Counted from the stretch's first letter, positions 12,541 through 26,960 are shown. The stretch: 64,000 nt of DNA from Pelecanus crispus (GCF_030463565.1 NC_134654.1:16880202-16944201); one strand, 5' to 3'. The notes: generated from the letters alone by a model not told the origin. Program-made: numbers and translations.

Positions 12541-15500
12541 GTCATTCCCATGCACTCACAAAGCACTGTTTGACTGCTCCCCAATATTCCCTTCTACTCA
12601 CGCTGAAGCCTGTTTGAATCCTGGTGTGATGCTTTGGATCAAACCAGAGAAAACCATGTTTTAAGAAAATTATTCAGCAAATATAATTACGTCTGGTCCT
12701 CATTAAAGCAAGCTTAGATGCGATCTGCCAGCTTCCCTTGTTCTATAAAAAGAACAGGAAATCCATTACAAAATTCATTATCTCTGCAGAGCAGTTCAAA
12801 GAGGAAATGTTTCTCCTGCATCTCAAAGGTCAACCCCCCAGCAAACCTGCCGAGCAGGCTGTCCTGCCACGTGACACCCTGCTACAGGATGCCTGCAACA
12901 GCTTCTTCATTCCTGGGCTTTAATAAAAGTTAAACCTGCCCAAAGATACTGCACACCTGTGTTGCATACCCCTCTCTGAGGATGTAAATTGTGTTTTACC
13001 CACTTTGCATTAACTGGATTCATCCCTGGTATAATCTTCAGATTTCTGAAGCTGCTGCTGGGAATTGCACTAACACTAACCCCCCTCCTCTGGGGTATAA
13101 ATGATTTAACTGTGGAAGGAAGCAGGTGACCACCTGTGTCCATAAGCGCACATATATTCCCCTGAGCACTCCCACCACTCATTCCTGGAAACAGCTGAGG
13201 GCTCAGGGGCCATGGGGGGCTGATAACTCAAGTCCCTGCTGGGTTGTCAGCTTCATGCCTGTGTCTGGATATTAGCCAGGCCACCAGTTCAGCGTGCACC
13301 CTGAAATGCTGCTGGTGCTTCTTTGCACCCTAAGGAGCAGACGACACCGCAACGGGATGAACTGCAGTAGCCCATCCTTTACTCAAAGCCAGCAGCAACC
13401 CTTCCCTGTCCTTAATGAGCAGTAATGAGAGTAATAACTTTCAGAGGACTCTCAATGCTAGCAGTGAGTTTGAAACCTTACGAAAAAAAGAATCCTTCCT
13501 ATTTTCACACTAGGTCTTAGGCACACGGAAACTATTAAACCAGCTCAGACCTGCATCTTGGCACTGCTGAGAAGGGGCAGGAAAGCTGCAGAGGCAGATG
13601 TGAGCAAACATGCCCCAGCTTTGCCCCTTAACCTTGCTAAGGGAATGCTGAAGTGGGGCTTTCACCCAAACCATGTCAGAGACAGTAAATCTGGTTATTT
13701 CTCACTCAGATGTGATACTGCTGTGACCTGCGTGTTTCCAGGGGAAGAAATGTCTCTGGCTGTGCAGTCACCCAGAGCTTCCAGGCGTGTGTGTGCAGAC
13801 CCAGGGAGAGATGAGACTTCCTCTAGCAGGATCTGGGTGTTGCAGCAACAAAAGTAGTTGTGTTTTTTCTTCTTTTTTTCCTTCCACCCAACCGGAATAT
13901 CAGGTTGCAACAGAAGTCAGCACCAAGAAGGAAAATGTTTACTTCCAATGCTCTGACCCAGGATATTCAAAGCTCTGCTCCTCTGCACACAGCAGTGTCT
14001 GGGGTAGGAAAACTCATGTTCCCTGCATTACGGGGTTTGCAGCAGTCATACCACCACAAACACCAAAGGTTTAGGGGCTTCAGAGATGTCAATCTCCTTC
14101 CCAGCCTCTCCTGTATGCATCCTTGGGAAGGAAATACCATGAATCCCACCCTGCTCCCTAGCTGGCTAGTACAGCCTGGTTTTAACTCATCCTGAATCCC
14201 CAGTCCTGCCACGAACTCCTGAACTGCTGGGGTGGGGCGGCTCCCAGGACACCAGCGAGAAGTGGTTGAAAATGTCCCCCCTGCCTCAGTTCTCTTGGAT
14301 TCAACAACTACTTGGACCCCATTAGGGGTTACGAAACTTTCTAGTCCTTTCCATGCTGGAGAACCCTGGGGGTGGGACTGGGCCAGTGTGGGGGCTCAGG
14401 TCCTCAGCCATGGGTTGGGGTGGGCCACAGCCTGAAACTCTGGAAAGGGTGGCTGGGCAACTGTGCTCAGGGCAACCTGTGTCAACGTAGGGGTGTTGGT
14501 TAACCGTTATGGAAGGACCAGGGGGACCACCAGCCTGCCCAGCAAGTGCTTCCCTGGGTATTTGTTTAACCAGGAGCTTACTTTGAAGCTTCTGAGACTC
14601 AAAGTTTAAACTATCTAGCCTAAATTCCATCCCTGGGTTGCTCAATCCTTCTCCAGTCCAGCGATGGCCTTTCCAGCATGGGCCAGTCTGTAGCTGCAGG
14701 GCTCCATGAAGGCAGTTGGAGAAATTCAGCTACTCCACCTCCCTCTTGTCCTCGTAAGCTCTTGCAAGGGGATGCTGCATTATTTGCAGCCCTGCCATGA
14801 CTCAGCAGCCCTGGTTGGAGCCTGCATTCACCTGGGGAGGGGGGGACCCAAATACTTACTGCTGTATCTGTGTCAGTGCAAGGAAGGTCCCTTCCAACTG
14901 AATTTCATAGCCCTTGAGCTGAGTGTATGTGTAATACAGCACCACATAACTCTGCACTGAATGCACACAAGTCAGTAAGGCTCTGTCTGTCCTGGATCGA
15001 CGGGCAGTGATGCCCTGGTGCAGCTCTCCTGGTGATGGTTGATCTCTGGACAGAAGAAGCAGAGCCCTGGAGAGGGTCTGTGGGAGGAGGTGCCTTCTGC
15101 CAGTCTGCCCTGCCAAGCCTTGCTACCTCACATCCCTCTCCAGATGAAACATGGATCGCAGGTGCCTGTGGCTCCTGTGGTGCCCACAGAGGTGACCACT
15201 GGTCCTGACTGCCCCATAGTGCTGAACCATCAACCAGAATCTCCTGGGCAGCTCTCATAGATAGTTATGTATTTTGGGGTTTATAACTTTTTATGCTTGA
15301 CCAGTCTTTGTGGTGTCCTGTTTGCAGCACTTCTCCCCTAATTCAGGGCCTGGAAAGACTTGGTTTTAAAGCAAAATCCTTGGGAACATTCCTCAGACTG
15401 TCAGATTCAGCTGTCATCCTCCAAGAATACACGTGTGATGAAGGACTGGAATTGTTGGGGTGTGGGTGGTTAATATTAAACTACTTTTTGAAGAAAACCT

Positions 15501-15614
15501 GATGTACTGCTTGGAGAGACCCTCAGTCAGTGTAGGTAGCTATGGGTGGGGGGAGGGGAGTAGCAGCATAGCCTGTCAAGAAAAGAGCTGTCAGGGGAGG
15601 CCGAGTCCTACTAT

Positions 15615-15671
15615 GTATCTATCTATCTATCTTTCTATCCATCCATCCTTCCATCCATCTGTCCATCTGTA
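15615..15671. repeat. Tetranucleotide microsatellite (TATC/CATC)n
   Basis: An impure array: TATC units, then CATC units interrupted by CTTC and TGTC. It is probably polymorphic in length. Confidence 0.85.
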
Positions 15672-18600
15672 TACCCTCCCCACACAGCTAAAAGCTGATT
15701 TTAATCCCTGAACAGTTAAGGCAGCCTGATGCTAATGGGTGCTGTGTGGTTTCAGCCCATGCCAGCCAGCCCTAGAGGTATGTACTGCAGTTGTCTGCAG
15801 CATCACCCACCACTGGGACATAGCTTTTCTTCTCCCTGCCAGTGGAGAGCAGGTTGGTTTATGCTGGAAGAGGGAGAGAGACTTTCGTCTCCTCTGCTCC
15901 TTCCTTCTTACCTCCTGCAGAGAATCTGTCTGCATCTCTGATTCTGGCCAAAGCTCTTGGAGGAAGTCTCAGCCAGGCTTGGCTCATGCCCAGCTTGCTG
16001 CCTCTGTCTTCTCTTTGTGGAAGGAATTATTTCATTGGAAAGTTCTTTCATGTCCTTTGCACTGGCAAATTATAAAGCTGAGCACCAGTATGGGAAGCAT
16101 AAACTGTTTGCAGAGCTGAAAGTAGCTCAGAAAGTCCTTGGTGGGTGCAGGCAAGAAAAATGGTGGTTCAAGCCTCCAGGACTATCCCTGGACAAGGTAC
16201 AAAACAAGGATGAAGGGAGGGAGATGGGAGCTTGGGTCTTCCATACTTGGTTACATGCTGGAATCATTAAGCTGGGGGATTTAAGGGAAGATGCAGCTCT
16301 GGAGTATGTCCTGCCTGATTTGGGAGGGACCAAAGGACTCAGAAGGGCATCCCACATGTCTGTGTATATGTGTCCCCACGGGATAGTTGATATTTTGGGA
16401 AAGGGTATCCAGGGAAAGAACTTGAAGGGAAGCTCTGCAGGGTTGTGGGCTCTTGATGTGTGGCTGAGATCAGGAGAGACCAACAACCCCAGAGCTGATG
16501 CTGGCATATCACAGGGATCGCTTAGGGCAGCAGGCTGGTCTCCTGGCATGCTTTTGTTGTCTCCAGCAGTGGTAGGAGCCATAAACCCCAACTGGCACAG
16601 AATCAACAGCCTCTTCTGCTGAAAGGAGGTCTCTCCGCTCTTCTGAGAAGATCAGCAATTACTGCTGACCAGGGCCCTGCAGGTAAATGGGAAGCAAGTC
16701 ACCAGGCTTGCCTTGTGAAAGGCACTGGGTGTGCATGGCACTGCCTCTTCTACAACAAGACTCGGTGGCACCTCAGCCTGAGGGACCGAGGTGCTGGACC
16801 AGTGATGGCCCTGAAGGCTCCCAATTTAAATCCTCACTGGGAAAAGCTGTAGCCCCTCCTTCTGCCCAGTGCTGATAATTGACTCTGGCTTTCCCTAGTG
16901 GTTACAGACATCATTTAGTGCATGGGTTCCCCCCTCTGCTTAGTGAGGGCGGGAGGTTGAAGGTCTGTCTGTTTTTTCTGGCTGCTGTGGGTGCTCCCCC
17001 AGCCCTGGCTGGATCTGCAGGGTTTGGGGGTGTGGGGTGTCAAGCATGGGTCTGGTCTGCACCCCACCTTCCCCCATGCCTGAACCAGCCCTTAGGGTCC
17101 CCCATTGGGTGGATGTGCCCATGGATTACACTGAGTTTTGCACAGTGCCTGGGGTTGGGATAAGCCAGCAACCCACCTTCCAGCTCTGTTTGCTTTCTAC
17201 CTCCAAATGTAGCCTTAACCCAGGTCTTTGAACTCCAGTGTAGGGAAGGGGTGGCTGGAAATTGCAGGTCAGTATAACCAGCACTGCCAGCATATTTCTC
17301 AGCTGTACCAACCTCAGCTCAACACGTCTGTTTGCTGGTCGCTTGTGCCAGGGAAGGAGCTGCTGCCCAAGGCAAGCAGCACTGTGCACAGCCGATTGCA
17401 TCAGGTCTGCGGAGGAGCGGGCAGATAAGCTGTCCCTGGGGCACTGCTGCTGTTAGTGCTCATCAGCCCTTCGGCTGCTCATGGTGCAGGTGCAAGTCTA
17501 AGCCAGCTCTTGCCTGTTAAATCTGTTGCAGTGGTTTTACAGCGGTGCCTGCCAGCACCAGTGGATGCTGCCATGCAGGTCAGACATGGGCGCTGCCGCT
17601 CCTCCACTCCTGCCATGCAGCTCTGGCAGATGGCACTGCACAGGAGCATCTCCAGCTGCTGGCTGCTCCTGGGGAGCATTTGGAGATATTGCAGAAAAGC
17701 TTTCAACAGCTATGTACCCACCAAAGCCATGTGCCAGCCAAGGCTTGATGATGTTCACAAAGTTGGGAAGGGGGTGTTGGAGCCCCTCTGCACTGTGGCC
17801 TGGGTAGGCTGAGCTGCCTCTGGTCAGGGATGTGAAGGGCTCTGCAAAGTGTGAGAGTTTCTTTCAGCAGAGGGGAGCATGTGCTAATCCACCATGCGCC
17901 AGGACACTTTGAAGTGTTGTACTCTGTGGGATGCTTTCCAGAGAATCAGCATCACCAGTCAGGGCTCAGCAAGGAAGGAGCGCTGGGGGAAGGAGCCTTT
18001 CCTAAATCAATGTTATTCCTGTCCAGCCATGATGTCTGGGCTCCTTTCCCAGATGTTTGAAGAGGTACAATCACTCAGTGTCTATCAGTCAGTATTGGGG
18101 GCAGGAGGACCATGGAAGGGTGTGCTGTTTTTACCATTCCTCCCCAAGGAGATGTCCTGAGAGTTCAGTATAAATTGCTCTGAGCTTTTTTGTTAATTGC
18201 TCAAGGAAGGTCTTCCTACACTCAGACTTGGGAGGAGAGCGCTTGGAGAGCAGCTTCACTCCTGCAGCTGTTGAGTCCCACAGCAGAGACCCAATCCCAA
18301 AATGCTCCAACCCTGCATGGAGCTACTGGCCCTTGAAAGAAACCAGTCCCCTTGTGCCGGGTGAGGCAGTTTGCCCACCCCTGCCAAAGCTAAACTTGTC
18401 TGCAGCCCCTGCATTTATGGCAGCTTGAGCCATTATGACCACGGGCACAGCCAGCATTGAACTGTGGAGCTGTGGCTGGAGATCACTGTACATGAATTGC
18501 CCCTGGGTTGCTTAGTCAAAGAGCACCATGCTGCCCATCCATTTTCGCCTCATCTTCAGGCAGATATTTCACAAAAGCTGAGCCCATGCTACAGGGAGTT

Positions 18601-21279
18601 ACCCAGGCTTCACTACAGGACAGACTTTCTGAAGGCTCCTTCTTGGGTTTGTCTCCACATGCTGCAGTTAAGTAAATACTGACTGAGTCCCACTAGCCAA
18701 AGGTTTTGTCAGACCACTTCCATTCGCCTGCTCAAATTCTTGCTGCTGCCGACTAATATGTAACTCAGGGAAGCAACATTCATTGTTCCCTGTGAAGAAC
18801 TGGTTCACTCTTGCCACATACTTGTGCAAACCTGTTCTGGGCCAGCTCCAGGAACAAGTGTTTTCTGCTAATGTCATCTTTCTAGCTACAGCAGAACTGG
18901 GCTAGAAAAAGGCAGAATAGGTAGGCAGAGTTTTCTGCTTTTTTAGGTATCTTCGAATCAAAATGCAACTGTTTGCAGTTTTCTGAGCCATTAATTGGAG
19001 GTGAGTGAACTTCCAGAAACCTTTAGGTTCCTTTCCAACCCAGGGAGCGACTTTGTTTAGTGTGTCACATTTCCTTTTGTGCTATCACAGGCAAATCACT
19101 GCTCTCATGCACTGCTTGGCAGGGCTCAGCATCACTGAAATGCACCCAGATGAAAACCCTGCCTCCTACAGAGCAAATCCAAGCTGGACTGCTGAAATCC
19201 TCCTGAAGGGCAATACACGGTACTCACCTTGCAACGTCTGGCTCATGAAAGACAGAGACTGCAGTGGAAGGAGGCCTGAAGGAAGCCTTGTCTGCAGTGG
19301 TAAATACTGCCCAGGCCCCAGAGCTCCCCTGGAGGGACACCAGATGTAAGGGACAAGCCATCCCACCACACAGTGTTTCCTTCAGTGGGACAGGAGTTGC
19401 CACAGATATTCCACCCTCCAGAGTGGGGTCACTGATTCCCAGTTTCTGAGTTGCAACAACCTCCACAAGTTTTCTTGCTCTCTTCTTCCCTCCTGGGTTG
19501 CCCCAGGCATGGGATGCAGCCCAGGAGAAAACTTCTTCACCTGGTCTGGTGAGATCAAGGTGGCACCAGCCTTTTGCAGTGTGGGGCTGGACAGGCCTGG
19601 ATTGATCTGAGCTCCTTGCATCAGACCCATCTTCCTTCGAACTGTTTGTTTTTGGAGGGTGTCACTGGTCTGAGAGAGATTCCTGGGGTGATGCCTACTC
19701 TGCCCCATGTGGCTAATGTCTGTTGGGATCAGAGACCAGGCTAGAAAGGACAGAAAAGGCTTGAGGCATCTTCTGGAGCTCTCTCACTGCAATAAAAACT
19801 GTCTGTCTAATCACCTGGAAGAACTCCCTGAAATTCAGTGAACAGAAGATAAAGACTTAGAAAAACAAAGGAAGTGGGAACTGGATACAGCTGTGGGAGC
19901 AAGAGGGGACACAGAAAAGGTCCTTCCTTTCAGATGGTGATGAGGCTCAGGCTCATCAGAAAACTGGATGGAGCAGCTCCATCATTGTCAATGCTGAAGC
20001 TCAGGAGGGTTCATCAAAATGTGGCTGAACTGGGGAGCAAAGAGCTGTAAACCTCTTTTTTCATCCTCTGTCCACCTCCACAATCACTGCAGTCCATTGA
20101 AAGAATACTACAGAAAAAGGTATCCACCCAATCAGCTGCCCAACAGCAAGACAGGCACTGGACATGGGGCTGAGCCGCACGTCACCCCTGGCAGGGCAGG
20201 GGTAAGGGAAGACCACCGGTATATAGGCAAGCCCAGCCTGAACTTGGGCTCAGGGTTCAGGGACTGGGGAAGCTCTGGCTGCTGAGTTCTGCGTGACTCC
20301 CCAGCTCGGGTCCCTGGGAGGCAGCAGGCACTGAGAAGACCACCAGAAACTGAAGGCTGGGTTTGGGAGCGAGGGATTTTTTTGGCTGAGCACTCATGAA
20401 GGCAGATTTCAGAGCATGTTTTGTGCAAACCGAGTGATCAGATCCTGAAAGAAGCTGTGCCCCAGCACTTGCCTCCAGCCTGCTGGTAATTAAGCCAGGG
20501 CTGATCCTGGACTGGCAAAAAGCAGATTCTCCCAGGCCCAGAGGGTGATAATGCACAGAGGAGATTAGTTATTTATTTGTGTATTTAAAAGCCTTAATTG
20601 TTCAGGGACAGAGGGAAAAAAAATTATCTCCTGGAACAGGCAGACCCTTGCGATTGGGAGGGAACAGCACATCCTGGAATAGGCAGTTTGCACAGCACTA
20701 TCTGCCATGTGTTTGGAAGCGGCAGCCTGGATAAGGTTAAGAGAGAGGACCACTGGGCCATGCTGGGCAGCCTCCTCTGCTGTGTGCTTGCTATTTGTGA
20801 GATGCACACTGTGGGTGGCAGGCAGGAGCAAGGTGACTCTTAGCACCTGGGATTCCCTGGGCAGCAGAGGAAACACTCAGTCAAGGTAGGTAATGTCCCC
20901 AGTTCCCTCCAGACATCACCCCACACATGGCAGAGCAGTGGTGGGGCTGCCTGGGTGGCAGATGGGCCCTGGGTGCTCTGGGTTTGGCAGGGAGATGGGG
21001 GAGGACACTCCTGGTGCAACCCCTGGCATCTGCTGGAGCTAAGGCCATCTTCAGCAGGTACTCGCAACTGGGCACTGCTCCAGTCCCTGATGCCAACCTT
21101 GTGCCCAACAGCCCTGTCTCAAGGTTTGACATCCTCTGCATGACCAAGAGATAGGGCAGGCAGCTGCCACCCCACAGGCCATGCAGTGCTCGTGTCTTGG
21201 GATGGCTTTCCCAGACCCAAGGGCTCCCTAGATGCTCCACCTCCCCCAGACTTTCCCTGTTTGCCAAGCATGCACAGAC

Positions 21280-21345
21280 CAGAGAGGTGGGAGAGGAAAG
21301 ATGTGCCCAGTGTCACACAGCAACCTGGGAGTGGAAAGTGATACT
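21280..21345 (-). repeat. Possible MIR-like relic
   Basis: GTGCCCAGTGTCACACAGCA resembles the 'TTGCCCAAGGTCACACAGCA' block that marks reversed MIR/L2 copies. It is short and diverged. It lies about 170 bases from a second, oppositely oriented relic. Confidence 0.35.
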
Positions 21346-21510
21346 GGCTGCTCAGAGACAAGCCAGGAGCTCTGGGAAATTCTGCCTTATTCAGTGATTC
21401 ATCACTAACTTGCTTGATTCCCATTTTTGGCATGGGAGATGACATAGATTTTCTGATTTGTGGCTCTCCAGCAAGACCTGCTTTTTAGAGGTGTTGCAAG
21501 AGTGACATAT

Positions 21511-21572
21511 TTTTGACACTCTGGACAAATTCCTGTGCCTCAGTTTACCTATAAAGAGAGGGGAACACCAAT
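21511..21572 (+). repeat. MIR/L2-like ancient repeat relic
   Basis: GGACAAATTCCTGTGCCTCA followed by GTTTACCTATAAAGAGAGGGG matches, in order, the MIR block 'GGCAAGT..CT.TGTGCCTCAGTTTCC.CATCTGTAAAATGGGG'. It is the clearest of the ancient amniote repeat remnants in the window. Confidence 0.45.
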
Positions 21573-21971
21573 GTTTCCAGGCTGTCACCAGGATGTCACA
21601 GCCTGTGTCCTGCAGACTTTGCTGGGATCCTCACATGGTGGATGCTGCTCAAAAGTGACATGAGACCCCTCAGGCTCTCAAATTGAAGGAGCTTGGCCCA
21701 TCTGTGGGATGGGTCAGGACCTTTTAGGCACCTTTTAGGCAGGCTGGGCATGATGCAGCTACACCCAGGCCAGTCACAGGGTAACCCAGCAGTGGGTCGC
21801 TTCCCCAGAGGGCTCACATGCATCGTGCAGAGAAGTGCGCCCCTGGGATCCACTCCAGGACTGGCAGAGGCAGGGCAATAGTAGGGCCATGAAACAGTTA
21901 AAGCAGTATCGTGTGCTCCCTCCCGATTGTTCTGCAAGGCGTGTTGTGACATTTGTACTTCCTCCTGGCAG

Positions 21972-22061
21972 CCAGTGAGCAGAGGCAGCAAGGGAGAGAC
22001 TGCTGGGATGCTGCCAGCCCCTCTGCCCCTGCCCTGAGAGTCTCTGCTGGGGGACTCCATC
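21972..22061 (+). other. TMEM238L: Putative 5' UTR part of the TMEM238L coding exon
   Basis: A good 3' splice site (polypyrimidine stretch, CCTCCTGGCAG ending 21971) stands 90 bases before the ATG at 22062. This suggests a short untranslated leader in the coding exon and a noncoding first exon further left. No transcript evidence is available, and transcription could instead start nearby. Confidence 0.4.
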
Positions 22062-22289
22062 ATGGCCTTCTTCAAGCTTATCGGCCGCTGTGCTGTGATA
22101 CTCCTCCTGGCTGTGCTGTGCGATGTGGTTGGGCTGATCATCCTCTTCCTGGGAATTTTTGCTCCACTAAGCTCCTGGGACTTCTTCATTTACTTGGGAG
22201 CATTGCTGCTCGCCTCCAGCCTTGTCTTCTGGATCTTCTGGTACACATTCAACATCGAGGTCCCCTTTAGGGAGCTAGGTTTTAACTAA
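22062..22289 (+). CDS. TMEM238L: TMEM238L, transmembrane protein 238-like
   Basis: This 75-residue two-pass membrane protein belongs to the TMEM238 family, whose biochemical function is not established. The family signature is the start [19 protein letters not shown] with [11 protein letters not shown] following (TM1, about residues 8-34). A short loop contains [10 protein letters not shown], and TM2 (about 41-63) ends in the aromatic-rich [11 protein letters not shown], matching the 'WWxxWYTGNIE'-type end of the family. The ATG context (ATCATGG; A at -3, G at +4) is strong, and the whole frame lies in one exon. The gene follows PIRT on the same strand about 13.6 kb downstream; the two are also neighbours with shared orientation in human 17p, which supports orthology. 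No clear AATAAA was seen soon after the stop. I identified it from family motifs and synteny, not from a database search. Confidence 0.85.
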   Translation: MAFFKLIGRCAVILLLAVLCDVVGLIILFLGIFAPLSSWDFFIYLGALLLASSLVFWIFWYTFNIEVPFRELGFN

Positions 22290-25200
22290 CCCACAGCTCC
22301 AACAAAGCTGAAATGGAAACTTGCACTTGGAGGAGCAATGTCACATGCTGGGAAGCTCCAAAGCATCATCCATTTGAAGAGCATCCAAAATGACCAAAAG
22401 GAAGGGCCTGCTCGTCCACACAGCATCACCCAGCCAGCTGAACCCTCAGGGGAAAGGTACCTACAGCTCAGTATGCTCACGGTTGCTTTGCTAGCGTTGA
22501 GGAACGCAGAGGTCTTGGCAGGGCAGCCAGACCTTCCTGCTGGTGATAGCCACTCTTCAGGAATAATATTAGATTTTAAAATGCTCTGGAATGGATTATT
22601 GATGGACAGGAACTTGGTCTTAATGAGATCAGCCTGTCTGAACAAATCTGGGGAGGGGGATTTTGGTGGAAATTGGAGGTGGCTAGTATCTGGGGTTTCT
22701 TTCCTCATTTCTTCCCATCAGACAATGCTGTGAGTTGTGGGTCCTAGAGAGCCACTGCTCGTGCGTGACAGCTTTTGGCTGCAGAGGGACAGGGAGCACG
22801 AGCATTCTCCCAGCAATACAGCCCGGGCAAATAGAGAAAGTCAATAAGAATAATCCAGATCCGGGCTGTCACTTTGCACCAAAATGTCTGTGTAAATGGC
22901 ATGTGAGTGAGCAAGCCTGGCTGATCGTTGGCATACCCCCATCACACCAGTGTGCACTGAGAGGCTGCCCACATTGGGAAGGTTTTGCCAGAAGGGAACG
23001 TATTTCCAGCAAGGTAACAGGGAACAGTTTAAAACCAAGCAAAGGTTGTGTCACCAGGCACAAGTATGATGCCCTGTACACAGCCCGGTGACAAACGCTG
23101 AATACACAGAAATGCGGTACAAAGTACCATGTTTGAACACTGGCTTTGAGATTATGCTTTCTTAATCTTGGGCTGGTCTAGAACATGCCTGGTTTGTCTG
23201 GCAGTTGCCCAACAGGCAGAAAGATCAGGCAGCATGGACCTTGGCTGGGTTCTACAGCCTGGTCCCTACAGCACATAAGCAAGAGAGACCCATGCATTGA
23301 ACACCACCCCCTGCATTGCATGGAGGGGCTGGTGGTGACATGGAAACATCCAGGTCAGCCAAGAGCTGCTACAAAGGGCTTGGTTTTGGCATCACCTATG
23401 AGCAGCAACACCATTGCAAAGCCTAATGGAGGCGGAAATGTCTGCATGTCGGGAGAGCACTGCTGCACGGATGGCATCCTGCCTCCTTCCCAGCATCCCA
23501 AGGAGATATTCCTCCCTGTCAGCACGCTGGAAAGGCTGGTGAAGCCAATTAGCCCAGGTTAATTAACAAGCAGCCCCACAGTGCTTAGAGCTGTACAGTA
23601 CATGACAAAAGGATGATGACAGTAGGAGGATGCCCCAGCCGGGAGCCAAGCATGCACCCATGTACCAAGAGCCAACCCTCACCCCAAGGAGCTAACAGTT
23701 TTATAACAGTACATGAGACAAAGAGAAGGCAGAGATGGGGAATATGTCTCCCACTGACATGTGGGTGAGTATCAGAGCTGAGACCAGACTCACCTCTCTT
23801 CAGTTTTGGCATCTCAGCCAGGCCAGTGACCCCAGGCATGTACCTCCCAGTGCCTAACACAGGAAGATTGCCAAACAACATGATCCCCATCCACAAGTCA
23901 CTCGAGAGAGATTTGCTTGCACAGTTTTTTATAAAGCCTCGCACAACTGGTGAGAAACATTTTTTTTAATTATTATTATTTACTGAGTTTTCTTTATTTC
24001 TTATCTTGTTGGCAGTCACTGTAAGAGGCAGCCAGGAAGTTTTCTCAACTCTCCCGGGAGCATGGAAGCTGCAGTGTGAGTCATGTTTTTTTACAGCCCT
24101 ACACTTACCAGGATGCCTGGACCAGGAGTTCAGCTTTATCCTCCACCACCAGGTCTCAGGGTGCTTTTCCACCCATGTGCCCTTGGGACTACCTCCTTCA
24201 AGAATTTCCTTGATGTGCCTCCAGATAAGAGCCTGTAACAAGCATTAGTTGGATACTGCAGATATATATAAGGAAGGGCAGCAGTAACCAACACCCGCCT
24301 TTATTTGCTCTGGGATTTTTAATTGCCAATGCTAAGCCTGTTCAATCCAGCCTGTAAAGCTTGGCTGAGGGCTTTGTCACCGTTCAATTTCTGTCCCTTG
24401 TTGGGTGCATACCTAGGTGCACGGCTCAGGGACAACACCCAGGGAGCTGGTGTCATCGCCCAGGGAACCCAGGAGGAAATGGGTGCAAGGTCCCTGTCAC
24501 CACTTGACACTCCTGCCTCCTGGGCTGGTGGGCCAGACCGCTCCTGAACAGTGTTTGTTGGAGGGCAAAGTCTCTGCCAGTACCTGACATTGGATGAGCC
24601 AGTGAGCATTGCCAGCACATGGCTGGAAGAAAGCTTTGGGGTGATAAGGGGTGGAGGGTGATGCTCACCTGAAAGTGCTGTCAGCCCTGTGCCCAGACCT
24701 CCTGGCATGCACCGATGAGGCTGTATCCAGCTCCATGGAGGAGCAGAGGCCTCCAATGCACCCCACCATGTAACAGCTCTGGGTCAGTCCCAGCACTGCA
24801 CTTCCAGGGGGATCCTGGGGATCCTGCATTCCCCATGGGGTATTCCTGCTTGCATATTTTCCCCTCTCCAGTTCATCTGTGCTCTCTGATAGTGACCCAA
24901 CTCACATGGCTCCAGGCAAGGTGAGCACCATTCCCCAGTGGGATGCACATGGTGCATGAGTTAAACCCAGACACATCTTTGTATTTATATGTATGCACAA
25001 GGTGCCTTCAGTGCCCTCCACCTCCTCCAGGCAGCTGGCATGGAGGGTCACAGGTACAGGGAGGACATGGTGGCTTCAATCACCCCAGTGCATGGACAGA
25101 AGCAATTAGCCAGGCCCAGTGACCAGAGGGAAAACATTCCACCCGTGGTGTGTGCCCGTGGCAGGGCACTGTGGGATTTCTCTCACCTCCCTATCCGACC

Positions 25201-26960
25201 TTCTCCCGTGGTGGGCACCCATGAGCCTGCACACCCCAGCACCTCCAGAGCACCAGCTCTGATGGTCTCCAACATTCCTTTCCATCCCAGGGACATAGGT
25301 CCTTCCTTCTTCTGCTGTCCCCAAACCACACTGGCTAGAGCAGAGTCTATCCCTGCCAGAGACAACCTCACCAACAAGAGGATAAGGATGAGTGAAGCAT
25401 TTGTGAGTCCCTGTCCCTTGGAGGCTCAGTTCCATGCAGCACTGGGAGAACTGGCCCAAGCCAGTGCATTACTGACCCAAGAGCTTATCTTTCACTGCTG
25501 GCGTTTTGTGGTTTTGTACTCAATCTGTTTGCTCCGGGCTGCTGGGGGTGTTTTACAGCCATGGGCACAGTGTAGCCCAGTGGCTATGACATGGTACCCA
25601 TGTGTGCAGGGTGCTGGGAAACAGCAGCCCTCCTCCACTCCCTGACCTGGCTGTGCTCCCGAAGTCACCCCACTGACCTGAACGTCCTGTCACCAAAAAA
25701 CAGCACCCTCCAGCTTTTCCTGCCCTGACACTTTAACCCCAAGATCCTGTGGAATTGCATGCCAGGAATCCTCTTTCATGATTTGTGCGTGGTCTCAGGA
25801 GTCTGGGGTCCCTTACACCTCTTTCCCCTGTATGGCACCACAGCCACTGTATCCCCCATTCTGCTCCAGGGGAGGCACCGGGGAAATGTCAGCCTTGAAG
25901 ATGCCAAGTGTTTTCTCATGTGTCTAGATCTTAAGTGGGAAAAAATCCTCCTTTTGTGACCAAATATTAGCAGCCTTACTCATACCCTGACCTGGGCTGA
26001 TCCTGAATATTACTGGGCAGCCCACAGCACCCAGCTCAGAAGCTGACATGGCTGCATGCATGGGCACCCCAGACGTCATGGGTATCCTGTTTGTCATCCA
26101 GGCAGCAGTCTGCTGGTGCTTCTGTATCAGATCTGTCTGGTGGTCAATGGTCCCCTGAATCCCAGTGTTTTGATTTTAGCTGTCTTCATCAAGATCTGCT
26201 AAAGTATTTGCATCTCTTTTCACTGTCTATTTATAGGGAAACAGAAAAGGACCAGAGTGCGAATGTAAGAAGCAAGCACCAAGCAAGCAAGAAGCATGAA
26301 AAGGAGTAACACCAAATGAGGACTCTGTTGTGCTACTCTTGCAAACCCATCACCGAAAATACAGATAGAGCTGGCTATACTGATCTGCTGAGCATGTTGT
26401 TAGCACTCTGGGCACAAGTACTCAAGGCACCCCTTGAATGCTTGATAACCTTTTCACATCCTCTCTAAGTACATCACATTCACTCCTATGCACTAACGTT
26501 GTCTCAGAGGGCCCAACACAAGCAACCTGGTAGCAGCGGAACCACTGCAAGCTGTGGTCCCGGTGCAGATCCGCAGGATCTGGCTGACAGGCTGGACCAG
26601 TTCTGCAAACCTCACCACATGGTTGTGAAGAACTGGTTCAACAGGACTCACAGCTGGAGAGACTGCCTGAGGTGCAGCTGACTTGCCGGCTTGGGGACCT
26701 CCTCTGTACATTGATGCACTCAACAGAAGAGGGAGAGAGAGACAACAAAATTGGACAGGACAGAGGATTTCCTAAGCAAAATCCAGCTGCTGGCTGGATA
26801 AATGTCCCAGGTACATTTTACCTAGTACCATCAAGGTCCAAGGCACTTTCTAAGTGGCACTTAATGAAATACTCAGAAAATTGTGGTTCAAAGAACAACT
26901 GGAGCCATGGACAGCTGCAAAGGCCAGGAAAGGATTTAGTGCTTCAGCTGTCTTATTGGT

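Larger units (their letters stand above)
9400..21971. other. Intergenic region between PIRT and TMEM238L
   Basis: No recognisable coding exon. The longest open frames (238 codons at 9637-10353 and 221 codons at 15957-16622, both +) have no domain, no homology I can recognise and irregular composition, so I treat them as chance. The region contains an old CR1 relic, a tetranucleotide microsatellite and two MIR-like relics (listed). A promoter and noncoding first exon of TMEM238L probably lie near its right end. Confidence 0.55.

Noticed and set aside
14870-14915. Possible CR1 tail (AAGGTCCCTTCCAACTGAAT)
   Set aside because: Only about 20 bases match, without the preceding GATGATCTC block or the terminal repeats. 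Too short to call.
15957-16622. 221-codon + frame
   Set aside because: No family resemblance, and other overlapping frames on both strands are of similar quality.
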